Below, piece after piece: positions 16,452 to 25,237 of a DNA stretch of 64,000 bases. The position numbers and the translations under genes were made by a program. Every line of letters begins with the position of its first letter. Position 1 is the first letter of the stretch. Origin of the DNA: Streptomyces sp. NBC_01750. GTDB lineage: Bacteria > Actinomycetota > Actinomycetes > Streptomycetales > Streptomycetaceae. Under the pieces are notes generated by a model that saw nothing but the letters and a program-made list of their open reading frames with translations, made no database searches and had not been told where the DNA came from. Where the stretch lies: assembly GCF_035918095.1 (NCBI RefSeq), contig NZ_CP109137.1, positions 3,846,001-3,910,000 on the forward strand, written 5' to 3'.

Positions 16452-19224
16452 GCTTGAGGGTGTCGACGGTCTTCGCCTTCACGGCCGCGTCACCGTAGGC
16501 CCAGTCGAGCAGCTCACCCTTCGCCCACTTGTCCGTCTGGTCGGTGTAGTGCGCGCTGTACGCGTGCCCCGACGCACCGCTCAGACTGATCCAGCGGGAC
16601 TTGTCCCAGTCACCGACGTTGACGACCATCCGCATCGACGGCACCCAGATGACTCCGTAGCCGCCGGCCGCGTTCCAGCCGGTGGCGTTGACCGCCGCCT
16701 CGCCGCCGCCCAGGTTCCACGGACCGCGGTTGAGCACGAACTGCAGGAAGCCGGGACCCTCGGTACCGAGGGTCTGGTTCTTCAGCGTCAGCTGGTGCAG
16801 CCTGCCCCAGCTCCAGCTGGAGGCGTCCTTGCCGAGCTCGGCCGTCAGCTCCCAGCGGGCGTCCTCCATGGCCCGGGCGAGCAGCTCGTCCCGGGTGGTG
16901 GTGGCCTTGTCCGTACGGCTGGCCGGGGACTGCCACCACTCGTTCTTCTCGTCCTCGAGGATCCTGCGTACGACCTCGTACCAGCGGTCGCCGCCGTCCG
17001 GCTGCGCCGACTCGGTGTCCCGCTGGCCGCACTCCCGCACCCGCTCGCTGAGCTGGTCGTCCGGGGCCGAGCTGTCGGCCGGGCGGACGCTCATGCACTC
17101 CCCCTCGACCCGCAGCTCCTTGGGCAGCTTGTTGCCGAAGGCGAGCTTGAGGACATTGCGCCAGACCCCGTTGAAGTACGCGGCGGCACCGGAGTCCGGC
17201 TCCTGGGTGTAGTCCCAGCCCTCCAGCAGCTTCTGGGCCTCGCGGACGTAGCTGTCCGAGACATCGATCTTGAGCAGGTAGGGCGTCAGCAGCTTGGCGA
17301 TCTCGCTGCTGTTGTCCATCTGCATGGTGCGCATGTCTTCGGTCGAGATCTTCCCGCCGCCCTGGATCTTCGACTCGATGAGGTCGTTGATCCGCTGGCT
17401 GCGGGCGCCGTACCCGTAGTCCTTGGTCAGCAGGTACGGGTACTTCTTCGCATCGATCACCGACTGGTTGGCGGTGACGATGTAGCCGCGCTCGGGGTTG
17501 TACTCGTACGGCAGCTCATCGAAGGGGATGTAGCGCTTCCACTTGTACCGGGGGTCCCACCCGGGAGCGGGCTTTGTGCCGTCGCCCTCGGCTCGGACCG
17601 GGATCCTGCCGGGAGCCTGGTAGCCGATATTGCCCTTGACGTCGGCGTAGACGAGGTTCTGCGAGGGGACCTCGAAGTTCTTGGCTGCCGCGCGGAAGGA
17701 GTTGAAGTCCTTGGCGCGGTTGAGCTCGAAGACCGCGTCCATGGACTTGCCGGGCTGCAGCGCGGTCCACTGGAGCGCGACGGCGTATCCGGCGCCACGG
17801 TCAGGGGCGGGGGCGGCCTTCGGGACAGGGGCCTTCTCGCCTACCTGCTCCAGCTCGCTGCTGCGGTCGGAGACCAACGGGCCGTGGCCGGTGGAGCGCA
17901 CCGTGATCGTCTTGGCGGAGCCGCCCGCGACCTTGATGACCTCCTGGCGGGTCTTCAGCGCCTTCTCCTCGTTGCCCACCTGGTAGCGGTCGCCGCTGAG
18001 CTTCTCGAGGTAGAGGTCGGTGACGTCGGCACCGAGATTGGTGAAGCCCCAGGCGATGTCCTGGTTGTGACCGATGATCACGCCGGGCAGGCCGGAGAAG
18101 GTGTAGCCGGCGGTGTCGTACTGGCAGGTGGCCGAGACGGTCCGGCAGTGCAGGCCCATCTGGTACCAGAGGGAGGGCAGCGACGGCGCGAGATGCGGGT
18201 CGTTGGCCAGCATCGGCTTGTTGGTCGTCGTGTACGCGCCGGAGACGACCCAGGAGTTGGATCCGATGCCGTTGCCGCTGGGGCCCAGCAGAGCGGGGAT
18301 CGTGTCGAGGGTTTTGGAGAGCGCGGAGAGCTGGGAGTTGAGGCCCTGGGCGGCGTCCGCCGCGCTGTTCCCGCTGCCGCCGCCGGAGGCGCCGGACGGC
18401 TTGGCTGCCGGGTCGAACTTGCCGGTCGCGGGGTCTATACCGCCCTTGGCGACGATCGGCTTGTTCCGGTCGTACGGATAGGCCGGATACAGGTCCTTGA
18501 TCTGCTTGTCGCTGAGCCTGCTCGTCAGCAGCGAGCGGTCGATCTCGTCCTGCATATTGCCGCGCAGGTCCCAGGCCATCGCCTTGAGCCAGGCCACCGA
18601 GTCGACGGGCGTCCACTTCTCGGGCTTGTAGTCGTTGCTGAAGGCAAGGGCGGCGTACTCGACCGAAAGGTCCTTGCCCTCGCGGCCCTTGAGGTAGCCG
18701 TTGACACCGTCCGCGTACGCCTGGAGGTACTTCTTGGTCTCGGGCGTGAGGAGGGTGTCGTACTCCTTCTGCGCCACCTGGCGCCAGCCGAGAGTACGCA
18801 GGAACGCGTCCGTCTCGACCTGTCCGGAGCCGAACATTTCGGAGAGCCGGCCGGCCGTCATATGGCGGCGGACGTCCATCTCCCAGAAGCGGTCCTGCGC
18901 CTGGACGAAGCCCTGGGCGCGGAACAGGTCTTCGTCACTGTCCGCGTAGATCTGCGGGATGCCGTAGTTGTCCCGTCTGACCTCGACCGGGCCGGAGAGG
19001 CCGTCGAGTTTGACCGTGCCGTTGGTCTGCGGGAACGAGGCGCGCACGGTGCTGATGCTCCAGTACGTCCCATATCCGACACCCGCGACAAGCGCCAGCA
19101 CCAGGACGATCACGAGCAGGCGAGCGCGTCGCCCCTTCTTCTTCTTGGGGGAAGAGGCGGTTGTGTTGGCGGGCATCGCTGTCCTTCGAGGCGCAGGCTG
19201 GTCCTGGGGTGCTGGAGCAACCAT
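16441..19224 (-). CDS. Penicillin acylase family protein (peptidase S45)
   Basis: A 927-residue Ntn-hydrolase precursor. A lysine-rich N-terminus (KKKKGRR) precedes a single membrane segment (LLVIVLVLALVAGVGYGTYW, about 35-55), so it is a membrane-anchored or secreted enzyme facing outside. The alpha chain is about 60-315. Autocatalytic cleavage is expected before Ser322 in GIGSNSWVVSG, which becomes the N-terminal nucleophile of the beta chain. A Gly/Ser-rich spacer region (GGGSGNSAADAAQ) precedes the cleavage site. Family members hydrolyse penicillins, acyl-homoserine lactones or other N-acyl amides; which applies here is unknown. ATG at 19224; ATG at 19176 is an alternative. Confidence 0.9.
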   Translation of the reverse strand: MVAPAPQDQPAPRRTAMPANTTASSPKKKKGRRARLLVIVLVLALVAGVGYGTYWSISTVRASFPQTNGTVKLDGLSGPVEVRRDNYGIPQIYADSDEDLFRAQGFVQAQDRFWEMDVRRHMTAGRLSEMFGSGQVETDAFLRTLGWRQVAQKEYDTLLTPETKKYLQAYADGVNGYLKGREGKDLSVEYAALAFSNDYKPEKWTPVDSVAWLKAMAWDLRGNMQDEIDRSLLTSRLSDKQIKDLYPAYPYDRNKPIVAKGGIDPATGKFDPAAKPSGASGGGSGNSAADAAQGLNSQLSALSKTLDTIPALLGPSGNGIGSNSWVVSGAYTTTNKPMLANDPHLAPSLPSLWYQMGLHCRTVSATCQYDTAGYTFSGLPGVIIGHNQDIAWGFTNLGADVTDLYLEKLSGDRYQVGNEEKALKTRQEVIKVAGGSAKTITVRSTGHGPLVSDRSSELEQVGEKAPVPKAAPAPDRGAGYAVALQWTALQPGKSMDAVFELNRAKDFNSFRAAAKNFEVPSQNLVYADVKGNIGYQAPGRIPVRAEGDGTKPAPGWDPRYKWKRYIPFDELPYEYNPERGYIVTANQSVIDAKKYPYLLTKDYGYGARSQRINDLIESKIQGGGKISTEDMRTMQMDNSSEIAKLLTPYLLKIDVSDSYVREAQKLLEGWDYTQEPDSGAAAYFNGVWRNVLKLAFGNKLPKELRVEGECMSVRPADSSAPDDQLSERVRECGQRDTESAQPDGGDRWYEVVRRILEDEKNEWWQSPASRTDKATTTRDELLARAMEDARWELTAELGKDASSWSWGRLHQLTLKNQTLGTEGPGFLQFVLNRGPWNLGGGEAAVNATGWNAAGGYGVIWVPSMRMVVNVGDWDKSRWISLSGASGHAYSAHYTDQTDKWAKGELLDWAYGDAAVKAKTVDTLKLTP

Positions 19225-19393
19225 AGGCGCAGCGCTCCGGCGGTCCGGACGCGGTATCCGTAAGGCAGCGGCCGGACGCCCTCTCGTACGAATGATCGAC
19301 CCGTCAAGGAAACGTTAAAGATTAGGTAAGGTAACGAAGTGTCGCCGGCCGGAGGAGCGATCCGGCCCGAAGGCGCGAGGGAAGGATCGGCCA

Positions 19394-20917
19394 CTGAGTG
19401 TCCACCAGCTCAATGAACTCCTGCTCATCTGCTCGCTCGTTCTGCTCATCGCCGTCGCGGCGGTACGCATCTCGTCCCGCAGTGGGCTCCCCAGCCTGCT
19501 GCTGTATCTCGGGATCGGGATCGCGATCGGGCAGGACGGCATCTTCGACGTCAGGTTCGACGACGCCGAACTGACGCAGGTGATCGGCTATGCCGCGCTT
19601 GTGGTGATCCTGGCCGAGGGCGGCCTGGCCACCAAGTGGAAGGAGATCAAACCCGCGTTGCCCGCGGCGGTCGTGCTGTCGACCGTCGGCGTCGCGGTGA
19701 GTGTGGGCATCACGGCGGCCGGAGCGCACTATCTGGTCGGGCTCGAATGGCGGCAGGCGCTCATCATCGGCGCGGTCGTGTCCTCGACGGACGCCGCGGC
19801 GGTCTTCTCGGTACTGCGCAAGGTGCCGCTGCCGTCCCGGGTGACCGGTGTGCTGGAGGCCGAGTCGGGCTTCAACGATGCCCCCGTGGTCATCCTGGTG
19901 ATGGCCTTCTCCACGCCAGGACCCATCGACGACTGGTACGTACTGGTCGGGAAGATCACGCTGGAGCTGGCGATCGGCGCGGCCATCGGGCTCGCGACGG
20001 GCTGGCTGGGCGCGTTCGGGCTGCGGCATGTGGCGCTGCCCGCCTCGGGCCTGTACCCGATCGCGGTGATGGCGATCGCGGTGGTGGCGTACGCGGCCGG
20101 CGCCATGGCGCACGGCAGTGGCTTCCTCGCCGTCTATCTCGCCTCGATGGTGCTCGGGAACTCCAAGCTGCCGCACGCGCCGGCGAACCGCGGCTTCGCG
20201 GAGGGCCTCGGCTGGATCGCGCAGATCGGCATGTTCGTCCTGCTCGGGCTGCTGGTGACGCCGCACGAGCTGCTCGTCGACTTCTGGCCCGCGGTAGTGG
20301 TCGGCCTGGTCCTGACCATGGTGGCGCGGCCGCTGGAGGTCTTCATCAGCCTGCTGCCGTTCCGCATCCCATGGCAGGAGCAGGTGCTCATGTCATGGGC
20401 GGGACTGCGCGGCGCCGTGCCCATCATTCTCGCCACCATCCCGCTGGTCACCTCCATCGAGGGCAGCGACCGGGTTTTCAACATCGTCTTCGTGCTGGTC
20501 GTCGTCTACACCCTGGTCCAAGGACCGACGCTGCCCTGGCTGGCGAAGGCCCTGCGGCTCGGCGGCCCGTCCGACGCCGCCGATCTGGGCATCGAGTCGG
20601 CGCCGCTGGAGCGGCTGCGCGGGCATCTGCTGTCGGTGGCGATCCCGAAGGGTTCGAAGATGCACGGCGTGGAGGTCGCGGAGCTGCGGCTGCCGGCCGG
20701 CTCGGCGGTCACCCTGGTCGTACGCGAAGGGAAGAGCTTCGTACCGCTGCCCTCCACCGTGCTGCGGCGGGGTGACGAGCTGATGGTGGTGGCGACGGAT
20801 CCGGTGCGGGACGCCGCGGAGCGGCGGCTGCGGGCGGTCGGACAGGGCGGAAAGCTTGCCGACTGGCTGGGGACGGATGGAAACGCCGGAGGAAGATCCA
20901 CAGGGAGATCCGCCTAA
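19394..20917 (+). CDS. K+/H+ antiporter (CPA1 type) with RCK_C domain; CTG start
   Basis: A 507-residue protein: about 12 membrane segments followed by a cytosolic RCK_C/TrkA_C domain (about 415-490; AELRLPAGSAVTLVVREGKS, RRGDELMVVATD) that senses ligand and gates transport. The antiporter core shows VVSSTDAAAVFSVLRKVPLP and EAESGFNDAPVVILV with the ion-binding Asp residues. The coding frame extends upstream of the first ATG/GTG/TTG (19580) through two obvious family helices (QLNELLLICSLVLLIAVAAV). The best start is CTG at 19394, with GAAGGA 7 bases upstream. Starting at 19580 would remove the first two helices. Confidence 0.85.
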   Translation: MSVHQLNELLLICSLVLLIAVAAVRISSRSGLPSLLLYLGIGIAIGQDGIFDVRFDDAELTQVIGYAALVVILAEGGLATKWKEIKPALPAAVVLSTVGVAVSVGITAAGAHYLVGLEWRQALIIGAVVSSTDAAAVFSVLRKVPLPSRVTGVLEAESGFNDAPVVILVMAFSTPGPIDDWYVLVGKITLELAIGAAIGLATGWLGAFGLRHVALPASGLYPIAVMAIAVVAYAAGAMAHGSGFLAVYLASMVLGNSKLPHAPANRGFAEGLGWIAQIGMFVLLGLLVTPHELLVDFWPAVVVGLVLTMVARPLEVFISLLPFRIPWQEQVLMSWAGLRGAVPIILATIPLVTSIEGSDRVFNIVFVLVVVYTLVQGPTLPWLAKALRLGGPSDAADLGIESAPLERLRGHLLSVAIPKGSKMHGVEVAELRLPAGSAVTLVVREGKSFVPLPSTVLRRGDELMVVATDPVRDAAERRLRAVGQGGKLADWLGTDGNAGGRSTGRSA

Positions 20918-21180
20918 TCGCAGGCAGATCTTGGAATGTGTGGGCCACTTCCCAGGCACGAATCGAATATGCCCTGTAGCATCAAGGCACACTGATCGAC
21001 CAACTCTGCCTGACGCAGAGCTGGCGCGACCGTATGGCGGCCGCGGAGCCCCCTCAGTGGGCCCCGGTATCTACCGCAGTTCAGCGCAAGAGGACAGCTC
21101 TCGGCGGCTCCGTCGCGTCTCGTACCACAAGTACGACGCGCACCAGGGAAGCGCTACCAGGCGGCAGAAAGGCACGGACC
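20918..21180. other. Intergenic region upstream of MFS gene
   Basis: 263 bases. The MFS reading frame stays open upstream to 21034, but the encoded residues are hydrophilic and lack a ribosome site, so I treat this as the untranslated leader and promoter. No hairpin or consensus stands out. Confidence 0.35.
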
Positions 21181-22443
21181 GTGGCATCCACGGTCAACAA
21201 CCGTCCTGGATACGGGCAGCTCCTGCGCACACCCGGCGCCTGGACATTCCTGCTCCCCGGCTTCCTGGCGCGGCAGCCCTTCGCGATGCTGACCATCGGC
21301 ATCGTCCTGCTGGTGCAGCACACCACCGGTTCGTACGGCAGCGCCGGCGCCGTCGCCGCCTTCACCGGCGTCTCCATGGCGCTCTTCGCGCCGCAGAGCG
21401 GCAAGCTCGCGGACCGTCTCGGGCAGCGGGCCGTACTGCTGCCCGGCGTGCTCGCGCACGCCGCTTCCGTGTCCGCGCTGACGGCGCTCGCACTGGCACA
21501 GGCGCCCCTGTGGGCTCTGTTCGTCGCCGCCGTGCCCGCGGGTGCTTCCGTACCGCAGGTCGGACCAATGGTGCGGGCCCGCTGGGCGGCCACGCTGGAT
21601 GGTTCGCCACTGATGTCGACGGCGGCCGCCTTCGAGTCCGTGACGGACGAGTTCACCTTCGTCGTCGGACCGGTGCTCGTGACAGCGCTGTGCACCGGTG
21701 TGCACCCGGCGGCCGGCCTGATCGCCGAGGCGACGCTGACGCTCGCCGGCGGTCTGTTCTTCGCCGCTCAGAGCGGCACGCAGCCTGCGGTACGGCCCAG
21801 GGCGACGGCCGCCGAACCGCACGCGTCCGCGCTCTCCGTCCCGGGGGTGCGGGTGCTGGCCGTGGCCTTCCTCGGCATCGGTTCGGTCTTCGGTGGAATG
21901 CAGGTTTCGCTGACCGCCTTCGCCGAGGAGATCGGCAACCCCGGCGCCAACGGACTTCTGTACGGGATCTTCGCGGCCGGCAACATGCTGGCCGGCATCG
22001 CCTGTGGTGCCATCGCGTGGAAGAGCGGCCCGCGGCGGCGGCTGGTGCTCGGCTACGCCGGGCTGGCTCTGGCGGCCTCGGCGCTGTGGGCGGTGCACTC
22101 CGTGGCGCTGCTGGCGGGGCTGGGACTGCTCGTCGGCCTCTGCATCGCGCCCGCCCTGATCAGCGGCTACACACTGGTCGAGTCGCTGGTGCCGGCTTCG
22201 GCCCGTACCGAGGCCTTCACCTGGCTGACGGGTGCCGTGGCGCTGGGCCAGGCGGCGGCCGTGACGGTGGCCGGGCGACTGGCCGACGCGAACGGCGCGA
22301 GCGCCGGATTCGTGGTACCGCTGGTGGGCACTGTGCTGGCATTCGTCACGCTCATTTCGCTCCGCTCGCGGCTGTCGCCGAAGGCCTCGGGGCGGATCGC
22401 GGCACGTGGGATGAGTCACCGCGTGCCGTTGACAGTGGACTGA
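21181..22443 (+). CDS. MFS transporter
   Basis: A 420-residue 12-helix major facilitator. It starts MASTVNNRPGYGQLLRTPGA (GTG at 21181, AGAAAGG upstream), followed by WTFLLPGFLARQPFAMLTIG. The TM2-TM3 loop GKLADRLGQR is the MFS motif A region. It resembles exporters of unknown substrate conserved in Streptomyces (recollection). No regulator is adjacent. A heat-shock-type operator lies between this gene and the next but belongs to the FmdB gene. Confidence 0.8.
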   Translation: MASTVNNRPGYGQLLRTPGAWTFLLPGFLARQPFAMLTIGIVLLVQHTTGSYGSAGAVAAFTGVSMALFAPQSGKLADRLGQRAVLLPGVLAHAASVSALTALALAQAPLWALFVAAVPAGASVPQVGPMVRARWAATLDGSPLMSTAAAFESVTDEFTFVVGPVLVTALCTGVHPAAGLIAEATLTLAGGLFFAAQSGTQPAVRPRATAAEPHASALSVPGVRVLAVAFLGIGSVFGGMQVSLTAFAEEIGNPGANGLLYGIFAAGNMLAGIACGAIAWKSGPRRRLVLGYAGLALAASALWAVHSVALLAGLGLLVGLCIAPALISGYTLVESLVPASARTEAFTWLTGAVALGQAAAVTVAGRLADANGASAGFVVPLVGTVLAFVTLISLRSRLSPKASGRIAARGMSHRVPLTVD

Positions 22444-22473
22444 TCCAGCGGAATAGGTCACTATGGATCGTCG

Positions 22474-22500
22474 TTAGCACTCATTGAGTGAGAGTGCCAG
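22474..22500 (+). promoter_or_regulatory. CIRCE-like element (HrcA operator)
   Basis: TTAGCACTC, then exactly 9 bases (ATTGAGTGA), then GAGTGCCAG. The CIRCE consensus is TTAGCACTC-N9-GAGTGCTAA, so the left arm is perfect, the spacer length is exact and the right arm matches 7 of 9. It ends 11 bases before the GTG of the FmdB gene and abuts the ribosome site AGGAGGAAG, as expected for HrcA repression. That HrcA acts here is inference. Confidence 0.75.
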
Positions 22501-22511
22501 GAGGAAGACAA

Positions 22512-22877
22512 GTGCCGACCTACCAGTACCAGTGCACCGAATGCGGCGAGGGCCTCGAGGCGGTGCAGAAGTTCACCGATGACGCCCTGACCGTGTGCCC
22601 CAGCTGTGATGGACGCCTGAAGAAGGTGTTCTCGGCGGTGGGCATTGTCTTCAAGGGATCCGGCTTCTACCGGAACGACAGCCGAGGTTCGTCCTCGAGC
22701 AGCTCGCCCTCGTCGACGCCTGCGTCCGCGAGCGCGAAGTCGTCCGACTCGAGCGCGAAGTCGTCGGACTCGAGCGCGAAGTCGTCGGACTCGAAGCCCG
22801 CCGCTTCGTCGTCCTCGACGTCGGCTTCCTCTTCGTCGGGCTCGTCGTCGAGCTCCAGCGGCAGCTCGGCCGCCTGA
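22512..22877 (+). CDS. FmdB-family zinc-ribbon protein with Ser-rich tail
   Basis: A 121-residue protein. Residues 1-50 form the FmdB regulatory zinc ribbon: YQYQCTECGEGLEAVQKFTD, then VCPSCDGRLKKVFSAVG (two CxxC pairs). Residues 57-121 are almost only S, A, K, D, with three copies of AKSSDSS from near-identical 21-base units. GTG at 22512 with AGGAGGAAG. FmdB proteins are of uncertain function, often thought to be regulatory; the low-complexity tail is probably disordered. The CIRCE-like site before it predicts heat-shock control. Confidence 0.88.
   Translation: MPTYQYQCTECGEGLEAVQKFTDDALTVCPSCDGRLKKVFSAVGIVFKGSGFYRNDSRGSSSSSSPSSTPASASAKSSDSSAKSSDSSAKSSDSKPAASSSSTSASSSSGSSSSSSGSSAA
22732..22800 (+). 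repeat. Three 21-base units coding AKSSDSS
   Basis: Three consecutive near-identical 21-base units inside the FmdB tail, each GCGAAGTCGTC(C/G)GACTCGA followed by two or so variable bases. A site prone to slippage in whole codons. Confidence 0.8.
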
Positions 22878-23005
22878 CGCCGCTCCCCCGCCCGGCCCAG
22901 CCCGGCCGCTGTACGTGGCCCCGCGTCTGACGCCTGCTTTCCGGGACCCTGCCGTTGTGTACGGCGGGGTCCTTGGCGTTTTCGCGTACGGATAGTGTGA
23001 TCGCC

Positions 23006-23857
23006 ATGGCGACGAATGCGACCAACGCGACCGCAGAGATCGGTGTGATCGGCGGCTCGGGCTTCTACTCCTTCCTGGAGGACGTCACCGAGATCCAGGT
23101 GGACACCCCGTACGGCAGCCCCAGCGACTCGCTGCTACTCGGCGAGATCGCCGGGCGGCGGGTCGCCTTCCTGCCCCGGCACGGACGCGGCCACCATCTG
23201 CCGCCGCACCGCATCAACTACCGCGCCAATCTGTGGGCGCTCCGGTCGGTGGGCGTGGGACAGGTGCTGGGGCCGTGCGCCGTGGGCGGGCTGCGCCCGG
23301 AGTACGGTCCTGGGACGCTGCTCGTCCCCGACCAGTTCGTGGACCGTACGAAGGCACGTGCGCAGACCTACTACGACGGTCTGCCGTTGCCGGACGGGAC
23401 CATCCCGAACGTGGTGCATGTGTCGCCTGCCGATCCGTACTGTCCCGAGGGGCGCAAGACGGTCCTCGCGTCCGCGCGCGGGCGGGACTGGGAGCCGGTG
23501 GACGGCGGGACACTGGTGGTGGTCGAGGGGCCGCGCTTCTCCACCCGGGCGGAGTCGCAGTGGCATGCGGCGATGGGCTGGTCGGTGGTCGGCATGACCG
23601 GGCACCCGGAGGCGGTCCTCGCCCGTGAACTGGGGCTCTGCTACACGTCGATGACGCTGGTGACGGACCTGGACGCCGGGGCCGAGACGGGCGAGGGCGT
23701 CTCCCAGGGAGACGTGATGAAGGTCTTCGCCGCAAGTGTCGACAGGCTGCGCACGGTGCTCTTCGACGCGGTTGCGGGGCTGCCGGCGGGTGAGACGCGG
23801 GACTGTCTCTGCTCGCATGCGCTGGACGGCATCGACACCGGACTTCAGCTGCCGTAG
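23006..23857 (+). CDS. mtnP: S-methyl-5'-thioadenosine phosphorylase
   Basis: A 283-residue nucleoside phosphorylase of the PNP/MTAP superfamily that splits 5'-methylthioadenosine with phosphate in methionine salvage. Motifs: IGVIGGSGFYSFLEDVTE at the start, FLPRHGRGHHLPPHRINYRA (phosphate and ribose contacts), VDGGTLVVVEGPRFSTRAES and MTGHPEAVLARELGLCYTSM, TLVTDLDAG. The DLDAG-type ending favours methylthioadenosine over other purines, though MTIP activity cannot be excluded. ATG at 23006. It stands alone between FmdB and the SAF protein. Confidence 0.88.
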   Translation: MATNATNATAEIGVIGGSGFYSFLEDVTEIQVDTPYGSPSDSLLLGEIAGRRVAFLPRHGRGHHLPPHRINYRANLWALRSVGVGQVLGPCAVGGLRPEYGPGTLLVPDQFVDRTKARAQTYYDGLPLPDGTIPNVVHVSPADPYCPEGRKTVLASARGRDWEPVDGGTLVVVEGPRFSTRAESQWHAAMGWSVVGMTGHPEAVLARELGLCYTSMTLVTDLDAGAETGEGVSQGDVMKVFAASVDRLRTVLFDAVAGLPAGETRDCLCSHALDGIDTGLQLP

Positions 23858-24009
23858 TTCTTCGGCCCGGCGCGGTCAAGCCCTCCTGCGGGTGAGGGAG
23901 TTGTCCACAGCGCGGGGGTCGTCCACAGGTGTCGGCGGGATGCGCGCGGAGAGTGGATGGTGAGGAGTGGTCAGCCCAACTCCACTCCTCACGGCAGGCG
24001 GTGTGTGTC

Positions 24010-24624
24010 ATGTCGTTTCACCCTTCTTCCGTCCCTCCGCTTCCTCCCTCTCTCCCTTCTCCGTTTCCTCCTTCTCTCCATCCCTCTCCCCCTTCTCCTC
24101 CTTCTCCCTCTCCTCCCTCTTCCGCTCCGGCCCCGGAGCCCCTCGGCGTGCCGCCGTTCGCTCCGCTGCGGGTGCGGGGTGGGGCGCACCGCCTGCGGCG
24201 CGCGACGCTCCGGCGACGCCGTGCGATGGCGGCGGGGCTTGCCATGACGGCGGCGGCGCTTGCCGCTTCGGGTGCGCGGGGACCGGACAGCGGGGGCGCC
24301 GAGGCGTTGGCTGCCGCGCCCCAGCGCGAACGGCTGCCCGCCGCCGCGATGGTGTCCGCGCCGGTGCGAATCGCGGATGCCGCCACGGTCCGGCTGCTGC
24401 GCCCGGGAGACCGGGTGGATGTGATCGCCGCGGCCAACTCCCCTGTAGGGGAAGGGACTGCGGCGCGGGTGGTGGCGTCGGGCGTTCGTGTCACCAATGT
24501 CCCGGGACTGCGCGGGGCTTCTCCGGACAGCGGTGCGCTGATTGTCCTGTCGGTGCCACGCACCACCGCCGCGGCACTCGCGGGCGCGGGAGCGACATCG
24601 CGACTGGCGGTGACGGTGTACTGA
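24010..24624 (+). CDS. SAF / CpaB (RcpC)-like protein with Pro-Ser-rich N-terminus
   Basis: A 204-residue protein. Residues 1-45 are nearly all Pro and Ser (repeats of PPSPPS type). A basic patch and a hydrophobic segment (MAAGLAMTAAALAASGA, about 75-95) probably form a membrane anchor or signal. Residues 115-204 look like the RcpC/CpaB C-terminal domain of Flp-pilus assembly (VRLLRPGDRVDVIAAANSPV, GALIVLSVPRTTAAALAGAG). No other pilus gene is near, so a role in Flp pili is not supported by context. The N-terminal codons form a long polypyrimidine run. Confidence 0.65.
   Translation: MSFHPSSVPPLPPSLPSPFPPSLHPSPPSPPSPSPPSSAPAPEPLGVPPFAPLRVRGGAHRLRRATLRRRRAMAAGLAMTAAALAASGARGPDSGGAEALAAAPQRERLPAAAMVSAPVRIADAATVRLLRPGDRVDVIAAANSPVGEGTAARVVASGVRVTNVPGLRGASPDSGALIVLSVPRTTAAALAGAGATSRLAVTVY
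24021..24128 (+). repeat. Polypyrimidine tract
   Basis: About 108 bases with only five or six purines; 24081-24123 is 43 consecutive pyrimidines. It lies inside the SAF gene and encodes its Pro/Ser N-terminus. Confidence 0.85.
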
Positions 24625-24762
24625 CTCGGAGTCGACACGAGCCGACGACCTGACGCACCGTCAGGCAATCTGTTCGCAGTGCGGATTGGACAGCACGACT
24701 ACGCGCTGACGTAGGTTTCGGAACGTCTGGCTCCGTGTCCCGCACATGCGAAGAGAGGCTCA

Positions 24763-25230
24763 GTGGTGAGCGAGAAGAAGGTCAGCGTCCTGGAGGGCTT
24801 CAAGGCTTTCCTGATGCGCGGCAATGTCATCGACCTGGCCGTCGCCGTGGTCATCGGCGCGGCGTTCACCCAGATCGTGAACGCCGTGGTGAAGGGCGTC
24901 ATCAATCCGCTGGTAGGCGCGTTCGGCACCAAGGATCTCGACTCCTACAGCTCCTGCCTGAAGGGCACCTGTGAAGTTGTGGACGGCGAGGTGGCCGGCA
25001 TCAGGATCATGTGGGGGTCCGTGCTCGGCGCCACGCTCACCTTCCTGATCACAGCGGCCGTCGTCTACTTCCTGATGGTGCTGCCCATGTCCAAGTACCT
25101 GGCCAGGCGCGCCGCCCGGGAACGCGCCAAGGAAGGCGCGAAGGAAGTGGTCGAGCTGACCGAACTCGAGGTGCTGAAGGAGATCAGGGACGCGCTCGTT
25201 GCGCAGCGAGATTCGGGGCACGGCCGGTAG
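24763..25230 (+). CDS. mscL: Large-conductance mechanosensitive channel
   Basis: A 155-residue MscL: amphipathic N-terminal helix and TM1 (FLMRGNVIDLAVAVVIGAAF) with the constriction-forming small residues, a periplasmic loop with two cysteines (SSCLKGTC, unusual and possibly a disulfide), TM2 (LTFLITAAVVYFLMVLPMSK) and a charged C-terminal helix bundle (RERAKEGAKEVVELTELEVL). It releases solutes on hypo-osmotic shock. Two adjacent GTG codons (24763 and 24766) could start it. Confidence 0.95.
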   Translation: MVSEKKVSVLEGFKAFLMRGNVIDLAVAVVIGAAFTQIVNAVVKGVINPLVGAFGTKDLDSYSSCLKGTCEVVDGEVAGIRIMWGSVLGATLTFLITAAVVYFLMVLPMSKYLARRAARERAKEGAKEVVELTELEVLKEIRDALVAQRDSGHGR

Positions 25231-25237
25231 CCGCGGC

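Noticed and set aside
16549..19263. A 904-residue plus-strand frame opposite the penicillin acylase
   Set aside because: It is a mirror frame of a recognised enzyme, with Leu/Val/Arg-rich composition typical of high-GC antisense frames.
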